In this document: positions 1 to 6,041 of the stretch, piece after piece
Numbering within the stretch: position 1 is the first letter of the stretch
Layout: each line of letters opens with the position of its first letter
NCBI GenBank assembly: GCA_001438335.1
Contig: LIBV01000057.1
Coordinates: 1-6,041 of the forward strand
DNA from: Pelagibacteraceae bacterium BACL5 MAG-120820-bin39
Lineage (GTDB): Bacteria > Pseudomonadota > Alphaproteobacteria > Pelagibacterales > Pelagibacteraceae
Length of the DNA stretch: 6,041 nt
Direction of reading: 5' to 3'
The notes under the pieces: generated by a model
The model's database searches: none
The model's input: only the letters and a program-made list of their open reading frames with translations
What the model was told of the DNA's origin: nothing
Made by a program: the position numbers and the translations under genes

Positions 1-446
1 AGTCATTAAAGTTGAAAAATGACACCTTTGTTCATAGAGATTTTCATGTATCTAATATGATGTATAATAAAAATGAATTTGGATTAATCGATACGCAAGA
101 TGCATTGATTGGTAATATTGCTTATGATCTTGCTTCATTGGTAGATGATGTAAGATTTAAAACATCACTTAATCAGAAAAATCGAATGATTGATTATTAT
201 TTAAAATTAAACCCTCAAATAGATAAAGAGAAATTTAAAAATGATTTTGTTATTTTGTCCGTACTTAGAAATCTTAAAATTATCGGCATATTTACTAGAT
301 TATCAGTTAGAGACAAAAAAAATAACTATTTAAAATTAATTCCATATGCTTGGCAACTAATTAATTTAAGAATTAATAAAAATAAGATTTTTGAACAATT
401 AAAAGAAATTTTAAAATTTAATTTTCCAAATAAAATAAAAATATGA
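1..446 (+). CDS. amgK: AmgK-like N-acetylmuramate/N-acetylglucosamine kinase, C-terminal part (5' end outside window)
   Basis: This is the C-terminal part of an aminoglycoside phosphotransferase/choline-kinase-fold protein; 147 codons are visible, in frame from base 3. The catalytic loop HRDFHVSNMM (bases 33-62) has the family's HxDxxxxN pattern, with the catalytic Asp at 39-41 and the Asn at 54-56. It is followed by GLIDTQDALIG (81-113), whose Asp at 90-92 is the second metal ligand, and then by AYDLASLVDD. The IDxQDAxxGxxxYDLxSL signature is what I know from AmgK, which phosphorylates MurNAc or GlcNAc at the anomeric position during peptidoglycan salvage. A TTG at 12 could be read as a start, but the frame is open to the window edge and the kinase N-lobe is missing, so the true start lies upstream. 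The stop codon overlaps the murU start (ATGA), which supports co-translation. Substrate is inferred from motif and neighbour; another small-molecule kinase of this fold remains possible. Confidence 0.85.
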   Translation, partial: SLKLKNDTFVHRDFHVSNMMYNKNEFGLIDTQDALIGNIAYDLASLVDDVRFKTSLNQKNRMIDYYLKLNPQIDKEKFKNDFVILSVLRNLKIIGIFTRLSVRDKKNNYLKLIPYAWQLINLRINKNKIFEQLKEILKFNFPNKIKI

Positions 447-1132
447 AAATAAATACAGCTTTAATTTTATGCGCAGGATATGGAAAAAGATTAAATCCAA
501 TCACACTCGATGTTCCAAAACCATTACTAAAAATTAATAATGTTTCAGTTTTAGATCAATGCATTAATCTAATTAATAAACTAGGTATTGAAAATATTTT
601 ACTAAATACTTTTTATTTAAAAGAGCAAATTATTAATTATTTAAAAAATAATCATTCCAATCTTAATATTAAAGTCATTGATGATGGAAAAGAAATATTA
701 AATACAGGTGGAGGTATTTTAAATATGATGAGTCATTCAAATGATGAAAATTTTTTAATTTTTAATCCAGATACAGTTTGGAATATGGATTATTTGGAGG
801 AAATTAAAAATATGGAAAAATTTTTTTTTTCAAAAAATTTGGATAATTTACTTTTACTTGTAAATAAAAAATTAAGTTTTGATAAAAACCTAAAGGGAGA
901 TTTTACTTTAAATGATAATAAAATTTATAAAGAAGCTGATAATCATTTTATTTATACAGGTTGTCAAATTTTGAATAAAAAATTATTCAAAAGTTTTAAT
1001 ATTAAAAATTTTTCCATATCAAAAGTTTGGGATGATTTAATAAAATTAGAAAAACTAAATGGCATAGAAAGTCAAAAAAACTTTTATCATCTTACTAATT
1101 TAGAAGTATTTAAAAAACTACAAGATTTTTAG
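443..1132 (+). CDS. murU: MurU-like N-acetylmuramate-1-phosphate uridylyltransferase
   Basis: This 229-residue protein is a sugar-phosphate nucleotidyltransferase with a Rossmann-like GT-A fold, close to the length of known MurU proteins. The N-terminal nucleotide-binding signature spans residues 9-29: LCAGYGKRL, then PITLDVPKPLL, with the conserved Lys at 26. LNTGGGI (86-92) matches the LETGGGI stretch typical of MurU, and FNPDTVW (107-113) carries the metal-binding Asp110. MurU makes UDP-MurNAc from MurNAc-1-phosphate and UTP in the cytoplasm, following AmgK and bypassing de novo MurA/MurB synthesis. The start ATG at 443 overlaps the kinase stop and has no Shine-Dalgarno in front, so translation is probably coupled to the kinase. 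The usual C-terminal WxDxGTPE motif is degenerate (residues 214-222, FYHLTNLEV). A T10 run lies at 821-830. The 3' end overlaps gpmA on the other strand by 23 bp. Family is clear; exact sugar substrate is inferred. Confidence 0.85.
   Translation: MKINTALILCAGYGKRLNPITLDVPKPLLKINNVSVLDQCINLINKLGIENILLNTFYLKEQIINYLKNNHSNLNIKVIDDGKEILNTGGGILNMMSHSNDENFLIFNPDTVWNMDYLEEIKNMEKFFFSKNLDNLLLLVNKKLSFDKNLKGDFTLNDNKIYKEADNHFIYTGCQILNKKLFKSFNIKNFSISKVWDDLIKLEKLNGIESQKNFYHLTNLEVFKKLQDF
821..830 (+). repeat. T10 homopolymer tract inside murU
   Basis: Ten consecutive T bases encode Phe127-Phe129 and the first base of Ser130. The tract is flanked by A5 on the left and C-A6 on the right. A one-base slip would frameshift murU a little over halfway through and remove the C-terminal part of the enzyme. 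Ten-base runs are expected now and then in DNA this AT-rich, so this is recorded as a possible slippage or sequencing-error site, not a proven switch. Confidence 0.6.
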
Positions 1133-1823
1133 CTCTAGTATCATCGAGATATCTACATTCTTGAATTTGTTTATCTTTGTTAAAACTTATTAATAATGGG
1201 TTTCCTGTTGGAATTTCTAATTGTGAAATTTGTCCATTATCTAATTTAAAAAGATATTTACATAATGCTCTTATAGAATTTCCATGAGCAGAAATTAATA
1301 TATTGCTATTTAAAAGATATTTTTCGATTTCTTCCATATAGTATTTCACAACTCTCTCATAAGTATCTTTTAAAGACTCTGTATCTGGAATATTTTCTTT
1401 TTTAACCTTATTATAAATTCCAATATTTAAAGGATGGTAAGGACTATTTTTATCCAATTTATCTGGCCTTAAATCCCAAGACCTCCTAAATTGATAAACT
1501 TTATCTTCACCAATTTTTTCTTTCATTTCCTCTTTATTTAGTCCAGTTAATGCTCCGTAATGTCTTTCATTTAATTGCCATGCTCTCTTAAATTCTTTTT
1601 TATCTTTCAGTACTTCCTGTATCAATTTTAGAGTATTATTTGCCCTTAACTGTAGAGAAGAATAATAAAGATCAATTAAAATTTTGTTATTTTTAATTAA
1701 TTCACCAGCTTTTTTAGCTTCTAATTTTCCTTGTTCTGTTAGATCAACATCAACCCATCCAGTAAATTTTTTTTCTAAATTCCAGGTGCTTTGCCCATGT
1801 CTGGTTAAAATTAATAAACTCAT
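1110..1823 (-). CDS. gpmA: 2,3-bisphosphoglycerate-dependent phosphoglycerate mutase
   Basis: GpmA interconverts 3-phosphoglycerate and 2-phosphoglycerate in cytosolic glycolysis and gluconeogenesis through a phosphohistidine intermediate. The 237-residue protein is complete and somewhat shorter than the E. coli enzyme. The N-terminal TRHGQSTWN (7-15) holds the catalytic His9 next to Arg8. It is followed by FTGWVDVDLTEQG (20-32), Arg60 in the phosphate pocket, WQLNERHYGALTGLNK (82-97) with the proposed acid Glu86, the substrate-binding Arg113-Arg114, PDTESLKDTYERV (146-158), and SAHGNSIRAL (178-187) with the second catalytic His180. LEIPTGNPL near the end is also typical. No key residue is missing, so a cofactor-dependent, active enzyme is expected. 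The ATG at 1823 places the RHG motif at the usual distance from the N-terminus. The gene is transcribed alone, divergently from the lipoprotein gene and convergently with murU. No Shine-Dalgarno is visible; the bases before the start are an A-rich tract. Confidence 0.95.
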   Translation of the reverse strand: MSLLILTRHGQSTWNLEKKFTGWVDVDLTEQGKLEAKKAGELIKNNKILIDLYYSSLQLRANNTLKLIQEVLKDKKEFKRAWQLNERHYGALTGLNKEEMKEKIGEDKVYQFRRSWDLRPDKLDKNSPYHPLNIGIYNKVKKENIPDTESLKDTYERVVKYYMEEIEKYLLNSNILISAHGNSIRALCKYLFKLDNGQISQLEIPTGNPLLISFNKDKQIQECRYLDDTRAKNLVVF

Positions 1824-1861
1824 TTTTTTGATTTTTATGATTATAATGTTTATATCAATTT
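1824..1861. promoter_or_regulatory. Divergent spacer with overlapping -10-like boxes for gpmA and the lipoprotein gene
   Basis: These 38 bp separate two divergent start codons, so they and the adjoining coding ends must hold both promoters. The 8-bp ATTATAAT at 1840-1847 contains a perfect TATAAT on each strand: 1842-1847 on + and 1845-1840 on -. Starts about 7 bases further on would give leaders of only about 8-10 nt for both genes. No -35 element lies at standard spacing; TTGATT (1828-1833, +) and TTGATA (1858-1853, -) are present but only 7-8 bp from the -10 boxes. In DNA this AT-rich, TATAAT can occur by chance. The location is forced by gene arrangement; the exact boxes are tentative. 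Confidence 0.45.
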
Positions 1862-2467
1862 ATGCCTAATATATTTTCTAAAAATAAATTTATTATATTA
1901 GTTTTTTTTATTATTACTTCTTGCTCATCCATTCCAAGTAATACCTCTAATAGTTGCTCTATTTTTGATGAAAAATACTTTTGGTATAAACATGTGAAAA
2001 GTACTGAACAAAAATGGGGAACCCCAGCACATATTCAGTTAGCAATAATTAAAATGGAATCTGATTTTGATCAATTAGCAAAACCACCAAGACAAAAATT
2101 ATTTAAAGTTATTCCTTATAAAAGACCTTCAAGTTCTTTTGGATACTCTCAAGCCGTAAAAGGAACGTGGCAACAATACAAAAATGAAACTGGCAATAAA
2201 TTTGCAACAAGAGCAAGATTCAAGGACAGTGTTGATTTTATAGGTTGGTATACAAATAAAACAGAATCTATTTTAAAGGTATCTAAGAATGATGCTTTTA
2301 AACAATATATTGCTTATCATGAAGGTTGGGGAAATTATAAAAATTATAAAAAAAATAAAAAAGTTATTCGTTTAGCTAAACGTGTTGAAAAACAATCTAA
2401 TCTTTATAAGAAACAACTCTCTCAATGTAGTAATTCTTTATCTACCAATAAATATATTATTTTTTAG
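1862..2467 (+). CDS. Lipoprotein with lytic-transglycosylase-like (SLT/lysozyme-fold) domain
   Basis: This 201-residue protein begins with a lipoprotein signal: Lys7-Lys9, a hydrophobic stretch 10-18, and the lipobox ITSC with Cys21 as the lipidation site. Acylation and a periplasm-facing membrane location are therefore expected. A single lysozyme-like domain covers about residues 40-165. LAIIKMESDFD (60-70) supplies the probable catalytic Glu66 in the 'ExxF' arrangement of SLT enzymes, SSSFGYSQAVKGTW (90-103) matches the GxxQ-containing second motif, and YIAYHEGWGNY (149-159) matches the C-terminal AYNxG-type motif. The intervening RPSSSFGYSQA and VDFIGWY blocks recall the small SLT-like lipoproteins found across proteobacteria. 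The likely role is cleavage of peptidoglycan glycan strands in wall remodelling; activity is inferred. The basic tail after 160 (many Lys) could bind envelope polymers. It is probably expressed alone from the divergent spacer. No Shine-Dalgarno precedes the ATG. Its 3' end overlaps the pump gene by 11 bp. Confidence 0.82.
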   Translation: MPNIFSKNKFIILVFFIITSCSSIPSNTSNSCSIFDEKYFWYKHVKSTEQKWGTPAHIQLAIIKMESDFDQLAKPPRQKLFKVIPYKRPSSSFGYSQAVKGTWQQYKNETGNKFATRARFKDSVDFIGWYTNKTESILKVSKNDAFKQYIAYHEGWGNYKNYKKNKKVIRLAKRVEKQSNLYKKQLSQCSNSLSTNKYIIF

Positions 2468-5400
2468 TAAGTTCTTGTTTTAGCTCTATATCAATTGCAT
2501 CAATTCTTTTTGTATTTTTAGCTAATGTTAAATACATAGTGGGTGTTACATAAAGTGTGAAGAAAGTTGAAATTATCATTCCTCCTAAAATTGTTGATCC
2601 AACAGCTAGTCGTGAAGCTTCACCTGCGCCTGGCCCAATATTACCGATTACCAAAGGTATCATTGCAATCATAGTACTAATCGAAGTCATAATGATAGGT
2701 CTAATTCTAAGTTTACACGCTTCTATTACTGCATCTTCAATCTCTTTGCCTGTTGTTCTTATTTGATTTGCGTAATCTACAATTAAGATACTATTTTTTG
2801 TTGAAACTCCTATTAGGATTACTAGTGCTATTTGGGAAAAAATATTAATTGAGCTATTCAAGAATAAAATAAACACAAGTCCACCAAAAATAGCCAATGG
2901 TACTGTTAAAATTATAATAAAAGGGTGAATAAAAGAATTAAATGTTGCAGCCATTACAAGGTAAGCGGTCAGTAATGCAAGTGCAAAAATTATAAAAATT
3001 TCATTACTAGTTTCTTTTAGTTCTTCCGACTCACCTTTCCAGGTAATTTGATTTGTCGGTGCAACTTCTTCCATAATATTTTCTAAATATTTTATGGCAT
3101 CAGCTAATGAGTAATTTTCCTCAATGTTTGCTGAAATTGTTACAGCTCTTTGCCTATTATATCTTGATAATGCTTCAGCGGTGCCTTCTTCTTTAAGATC
3201 GACAAGACTAACTATTGAAACTAATTTACCTGTTGTATTTGATCTTACATATATTTTAGATAAATCCTCTTTATTTCTTCTGTCTGATAAATATTGCTGC
3301 AATATAATTGGGTATTCTCTTCCCATATTATTAAATGTGGTTACTCTTTTTCCGCCATATAATGTTTCAAGTGTTTTCCCAATGTTTTCTGTAGAAACAC
3401 CCAAATCATTTGCTCTAATTTTGTTGGTAATTAATTTTACTTCTGGTTTATTTCTTGTGTAATCAGACTCTATTCTAGATAAGTTTCTATTACTTCTTAG
3501 TTTATTAATTACTGCATTAGATATACCTTCTAACTCTTCATAAGTTGATCCATAAATTACCATTTGAACAGGCTTATTATAACTTGAAACTCTTATCGAT
3601 TGTGGAGATATAGGAAAAGCTAGAGTTTCAGGTAAGCTTACAATCTTACCTATAGCTTCTCTCATAACAGTTTGGCTATCTTTTTTTCTATTTTCCCAAT
3701 CATCTAATAAAGCAATAATAATAAAACTATTATATGTTGTGCTAGACCTACCAAAACCAGGAACTCTCATTATTAACCTTTGATAAGGACTATCCTCAGC
3801 TTCAAGTAATGGAATTAATCTATTTTCTATTTGCTGAGCTTTATCTTTAGTATATTCAAACGAACTTCCTTCATCAGTTTGTCCAATAATCAAATAAGAT
3901 CCCCTGTCTTCATTGGGTAAAAGTTCTTTAGTAGTGTAGTTAAATAAAAAAACTGATCCGGCTAAAATTAAAATAATAAATATTGAAATTGTTTTTTTTT
4001 TATTAATCCAAAACTCTAAAGTTTCTAAATAAAAAGTTGAAAAACTTTTGAAAGCTTTATCAAATCCAACAACAATAAAATTATTTTTTGGTTTTTTAAT
4101 TAAAAATTTACTGGCAAGCATTGGTGAAAGAGTTAAGGCGACGAAGGATGAAACTATAATAGAAAAAGATAGTGCAATTGCTGTTTCTCTAAATAGAGTT
4201 CCTGCAATTCCTTTTATAAAAACCAAAGGTAAAAATACTGCAACTAGTATTAAAGTTGTGGCAATGATTGCGAAGGTAATTTGTTTGGAGCCTTTATAAG
4301 CAGCAACTAGTGGTGTTTCACCATTTTCGATACGAGTGTAAATAGCATCAGTCATAATAACAGAATCGTCTGTAATTATTCCAATTGCTAAAATATAACT
4401 TAATAAGACAAAAATATTTATCGATAATCCAAATAAATATAGTCCAAGAAATGAACCTATTAAACTTACAGGTAAAGCTACAGCAGGAACTATCACAGCT
4501 TTAAGATTACCTAAAAAAAGATAAATAATTGCAACAACTAGTATGAAAGCTATGATTAAAGTTTTATAAACTTCTTCAATCGCTGTACCCACATAAGTTG
4601 CTCTGTTAAAAGCAATTTCAAGTTTTAATCCCTCAGGTAAAGCTTTATTGACTTCTACAATCTTCTTTTTTACTTCTTTTGATAGTTCTACAGTTGATGC
4701 CCCACTTTTTGCATATATTCCAATACCAACAGTTTTAAGATTTAATGCATTTTTTCTTTGAGCGGTAAAAAGAGTTTTTTCAGATACAGGTCCAAATTCA
4801 ACTTCAGCAACATCTGAAAGTAATATTACTTTTTCTTTACTTTTTTTAATTGGAAGTTGTTTAATACTCTCAATATTTGAATAAGATTTATCTATATTTA
4901 AATTAAGATCTTTATTAGTTGCCTCTAATGTACCTGCTGGTAAATTTACATTTTCATTTCTCAATGCTCCTTCAACTTCTTGAATTGTAAGGTCGTTTGC
5001 AGCAAGTTTAATAGGGTCAATCCAAACCCTCACACTTAATTCTCTTAATCCACCAACTAAAATTCTTCCAACATTAGGCACACTAGAAAAAACATCAATT
5101 AGATATCTTTCAGCATAATCACCTAAATCTAGATCACTCCAAGTTGGAGAAGATAAGGCAACCCACATAGTAGTTGTAAAACCAGCTGATTGTTTTAAAA
5201 TTTGTGGTGCATCTGCTTCGCTAGGAAGATTATCTACTACCCTTGAAACTCTCTCTCTAATATCATTGGCCGCGTCATCAAGATCTATATTTGTATTAAA
5301 TTCTACATTAATACTGCTTCTGCCATTAAGGGAGGTTGAGTCTATGTTTTTAATTCCTTCTGCACCTCCAATGACATCTTCAATTTTTTGAGTAATTTCT

Positions 5401-5585
5401 TGATCAATAATCTCAGCTGAAGCTGATTTATAATCTACCTGAACTTGTACCACAGGAGGCTGGATTCCATCAGGCAATTCTCTTACTGGAAGTTCCCAAA
5501 AAACAAAACCTCCAAATATAATTAGAATTAGAGACATTACCCATGCAACCACCGGTCTACGAATACTTACATCAGTAATAAACAT
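2457..5585 (-). CDS. RND (HAE-1/AcrB-like) efflux pump inner-membrane permease
   Basis: This complete 1042-residue resistance-nodulation-division permease has the normal length for the AcrB family. Such pumps act as trimers in the inner membrane and export hydrophobic or amphiphilic compounds by proton antiport. The expected twelve membrane segments are visible: TM1 about 12-30, TM2-TM6 between 340 and 492, TM7 about 531-549, and TM8-TM12 between 861 and 1020. Two large periplasmic loops lie between TM1/TM2 and TM7/TM8. The proton-relay residues are intact: Asp406-Asp407 in TM4 (GIITDDSVI), Lys930 in TM10 (GVSTKNSILIVDY) and Thr967 in RPIIMTS. The N-terminus (SIRRPVVAWV, then LPVRELPDGIQPPVV) resembles the LPxREYPDIxPP branch of HAE-1 pumps rather than AcrB itself. 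The ATG at 5585 gives the standard short lead before the first helix. It follows the adaptor gene by 2 bp, forming one operon. Substrates cannot be predicted. An A10 run sits at codons 529-532. Confidence 0.95.
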   Translation of the reverse strand: MFITDVSIRRPVVAWVMSLILIIFGGFVFWELPVRELPDGIQPPVVQVQVDYKSASAEIIDQEITQKIEDVIGGAEGIKNIDSTSLNGRSSINVEFNTNIDLDDAANDIRERVSRVVDNLPSEADAPQILKQSAGFTTTMWVALSSPTWSDLDLGDYAERYLIDVFSSVPNVGRILVGGLRELSVRVWIDPIKLAANDLTIQEVEGALRNENVNLPAGTLEATNKDLNLNIDKSYSNIESIKQLPIKKSKEKVILLSDVAEVEFGPVSEKTLFTAQRKNALNLKTVGIGIYAKSGASTVELSKEVKKKIVEVNKALPEGLKLEIAFNRATYVGTAIEEVYKTLIIAFILVVAIIYLFLGNLKAVIVPAVALPVSLIGSFLGLYLFGLSINIFVLLSYILAIGIITDDSVIMTDAIYTRIENGETPLVAAYKGSKQITFAIIATTLILVAVFLPLVFIKGIAGTLFRETAIALSFSIIVSSFVALTLSPMLASKFLIKKPKNNFIVVGFDKAFKSFSTFYLETLEFWINKKKTISIFIILILAGSVFLFNYTTKELLPNEDRGSYLIIGQTDEGSSFEYTKDKAQQIENRLIPLLEAEDSPYQRLIMRVPGFGRSSTTYNSFIIIALLDDWENRKKDSQTVMREAIGKIVSLPETLAFPISPQSIRVSSYNKPVQMVIYGSTYEELEGISNAVINKLRSNRNLSRIESDYTRNKPEVKLITNKIRANDLGVSTENIGKTLETLYGGKRVTTFNNMGREYPIILQQYLSDRRNKEDLSKIYVRSNTTGKLVSIVSLVDLKEEGTAEALSRYNRQRAVTISANIEENYSLADAIKYLENIMEEVAPTNQITWKGESEELKETSNEIFIIFALALLTAYLVMAATFNSFIHPFIIILTVPLAIFGGLVFILFLNSSINIFSQIALVILIGVSTKNSILIVDYANQIRTTGKEIEDAVIEACKLRIRPIIMTSISTMIAMIPLVIGNIGPGAGEASRLAVGSTILGGMIISTFFTLYVTPTMYLTLAKNTKRIDAIDIELKQELTKK
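3992..4001 (-). repeat. A10 homopolymer tract inside the RND pump gene (T10 on the + strand)
   Basis: Read on the coding strand, ten A bases encode Lys529-Lys531 and the first base of Thr532, at the cytoplasmic side just before TM7, the boundary between the two halves of the pump. A slip here would leave only the first half of the permease. The lysines fit the positive-inside rule, so ordinary protein selection plus AT bias is enough to explain the run. Confidence 0.6.
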
Positions 5586-5587
5586 AT

Positions 5588-6041
5588 TTATTTTATAATT
5601 GGTTTTATTTCAAAATTTGGTCTAACTTTTTTTAAACCTTCAGAAACAATTTTTTCACCTTCACTTAATCCATCATTGATTTCCATAAATCCTTCTAGAC
5701 GGTCACCAGTTTTGACTTCAACTTTTTGTGTTTTATTTTCATCAGAAACTTTAAAAATATAAGATTTATCTCCTTCAACTAAAATTGCTGTATCAGGTAT
5801 TCCAAGTGATTTTCTTTCATTATATTTAATTGAAAATTCTAGAAGTGAACCAGGTAAAATTTCAAAATTTGAATTGTCAATTTTAATTCTTGTTTGTAGG
5901 GATCTTGTATCTTCAGTAATTCTACTCGATAAAGAGTCGATTACACCATTGAAGACTCTATCTTTGTAACCAGAAAATTTTACATCTACTGCCAAGCCTT
6001 CTTTTACATAAGGGGTAAATATTTCTGGAATATTTACATCA
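5588..6041 (-). CDS. RND periplasmic adaptor (membrane fusion protein, HlyD/AcrA family), C-terminal part (5' end outside window)
   Basis: About 150 C-terminal residues of a periplasmic adaptor are visible; the frame stays open to the right edge, so the signal sequence, coiled-coil hairpin and lipoyl domain lie outside. Adaptors of this family link an inner-membrane RND pump to an outer-membrane channel. The visible part begins in the beta-barrel domain: VNIPEIFTPYVKEGLAVDV corresponds to the usual 'VPExxLxxVxxGxxV' stretch, then FNGVIDSLSSRITEDTRSLQ to the 'GxVxxIsPxvDxxTRTv' motif, then LPGSLLEF. The membrane-proximal domain follows, with IPDTAILVEGDKSYIFKV, a VKTGDRLEGFMEI stretch, and the closing GEKIVSEGLKKVRPNFEI. 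A TTG at 5995 could be taken as a start, but it falls inside the conserved barrel and the homology continues upstream, so it is an internal Leu. The stop lies 2 bp before the pump ATG, so the pair is co-transcribed and probably translationally coupled. Confidence 0.92.
   Translation of the reverse strand, partial: DVNIPEIFTPYVKEGLAVDVKFSGYKDRVFNGVIDSLSSRITEDTRSLQTRIKIDNSNFEILPGSLLEFSIKYNERKSLGIPDTAILVEGDKSYIFKVSDENKTQKVEVKTGDRLEGFMEINDGLSEGEKIVSEGLKKVRPNFEIKPIIK

Noticed and set aside
12..14. TTG as a start codon for the first gene
   Set aside because: The frame is open to the left edge and the kinase N-terminal half is missing, so this is an internal Leu codon of a longer gene.
1684..1869. 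Small + strand open frame across the gpmA start and the spacer
   Set aside because: Most of it is antisense to the conserved gpmA N-terminus, and it overlaps the lipoprotein start; the protein has no recognisable features.
2447..2465. AT-only inverted repeat (AATAA, 5-nt loop, TTATT) followed by T6, terminator-like
   Set aside because: A 5-bp stem made only of A-T pairs is too weak for intrinsic termination and lies inside both coding ends.
2557..4299. Three + strand open frames (2557-2766, 3124-3462, 4048-4299) opposite the RND gene
   Set aside because: They are antisense shadows of a fully conserved permease and show no independent motif or start signal.
5993..5995. TTG (- strand) as the start of a small 135-residue protein
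   Set aside because: Adaptor-family homology (VNIPEIFTPYVKEG) continues upstream in the same frame to the window edge.
1..6041. Search for a novel defence, mobile or RNA-based system
   Set aside because: All genes belong to recognised housekeeping, envelope or efflux families; there are no direct-repeat arrays, transposase genes, att-like repeats or structured non-coding gaps.

Overview
The window is strongly AT-rich and very gene-dense. Every gene touches or nearly touches the next, and the largest gap is 38 bp. Low GC, extreme compaction and an AmgK-MurU pair (familiar from alphaproteobacteria and pseudomonads) suggest a streamlined marine alphaproteobacterium of the SAR11/Pelagibacterales type. 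That assignment is an inference from style and gene content; no marker gene is present to prove it.

Layout, left to right: (1) the C-terminal part of an AmgK-like amino-sugar kinase on the + strand, running in from outside the window; (2) a MurU-like nucleotidyltransferase, + strand, overlapping the kinase by four bases (ATGA); (3) gpmA, 2,3-bisphosphoglycerate-dependent phosphoglycerate mutase, on the - strand, overlapping the 3' end of murU tail-to-tail by 23 bp; (4) a 38-bp divergent spacer carrying overlapping TATAAT boxes on both strands; (5) a small lipoprotein with a lytic-transglycosylase-like (lysozyme-fold) domain, + strand; (6) a complete 1042-residue RND efflux pump, - strand, overlapping the lipoprotein gene tail-to-tail by 11 bp; (7) the C-terminal part of the partner periplasmic adaptor (membrane fusion protein), 2 bp upstream of the pump gene and running off the right edge.

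Functional themes: the kinase and nucleotidyltransferase would convert salvaged MurNAc to MurNAc-1-phosphate and then UDP-MurNAc, a peptidoglycan recycling shortcut. The lipoprotein probably cleaves peptidoglycan, so it belongs to the same broad theme, but it has its own promoter region and nothing shows that it acts in the same pathway. The adaptor and pump form a two-gene efflux operon with no outer-membrane channel gene in view. GpmA is core glycolysis/gluconeogenesis.

I found no RNA gene, insertion sequence, CRISPR array or convincing terminator. I see no clearly new system. The points most worth checking are the compact regulatory spacer, the divergent MurU C-terminal motif, two ten-base homopolymer tracts inside genes, and the lack of Shine-Dalgarno sequences at all four visible starts.
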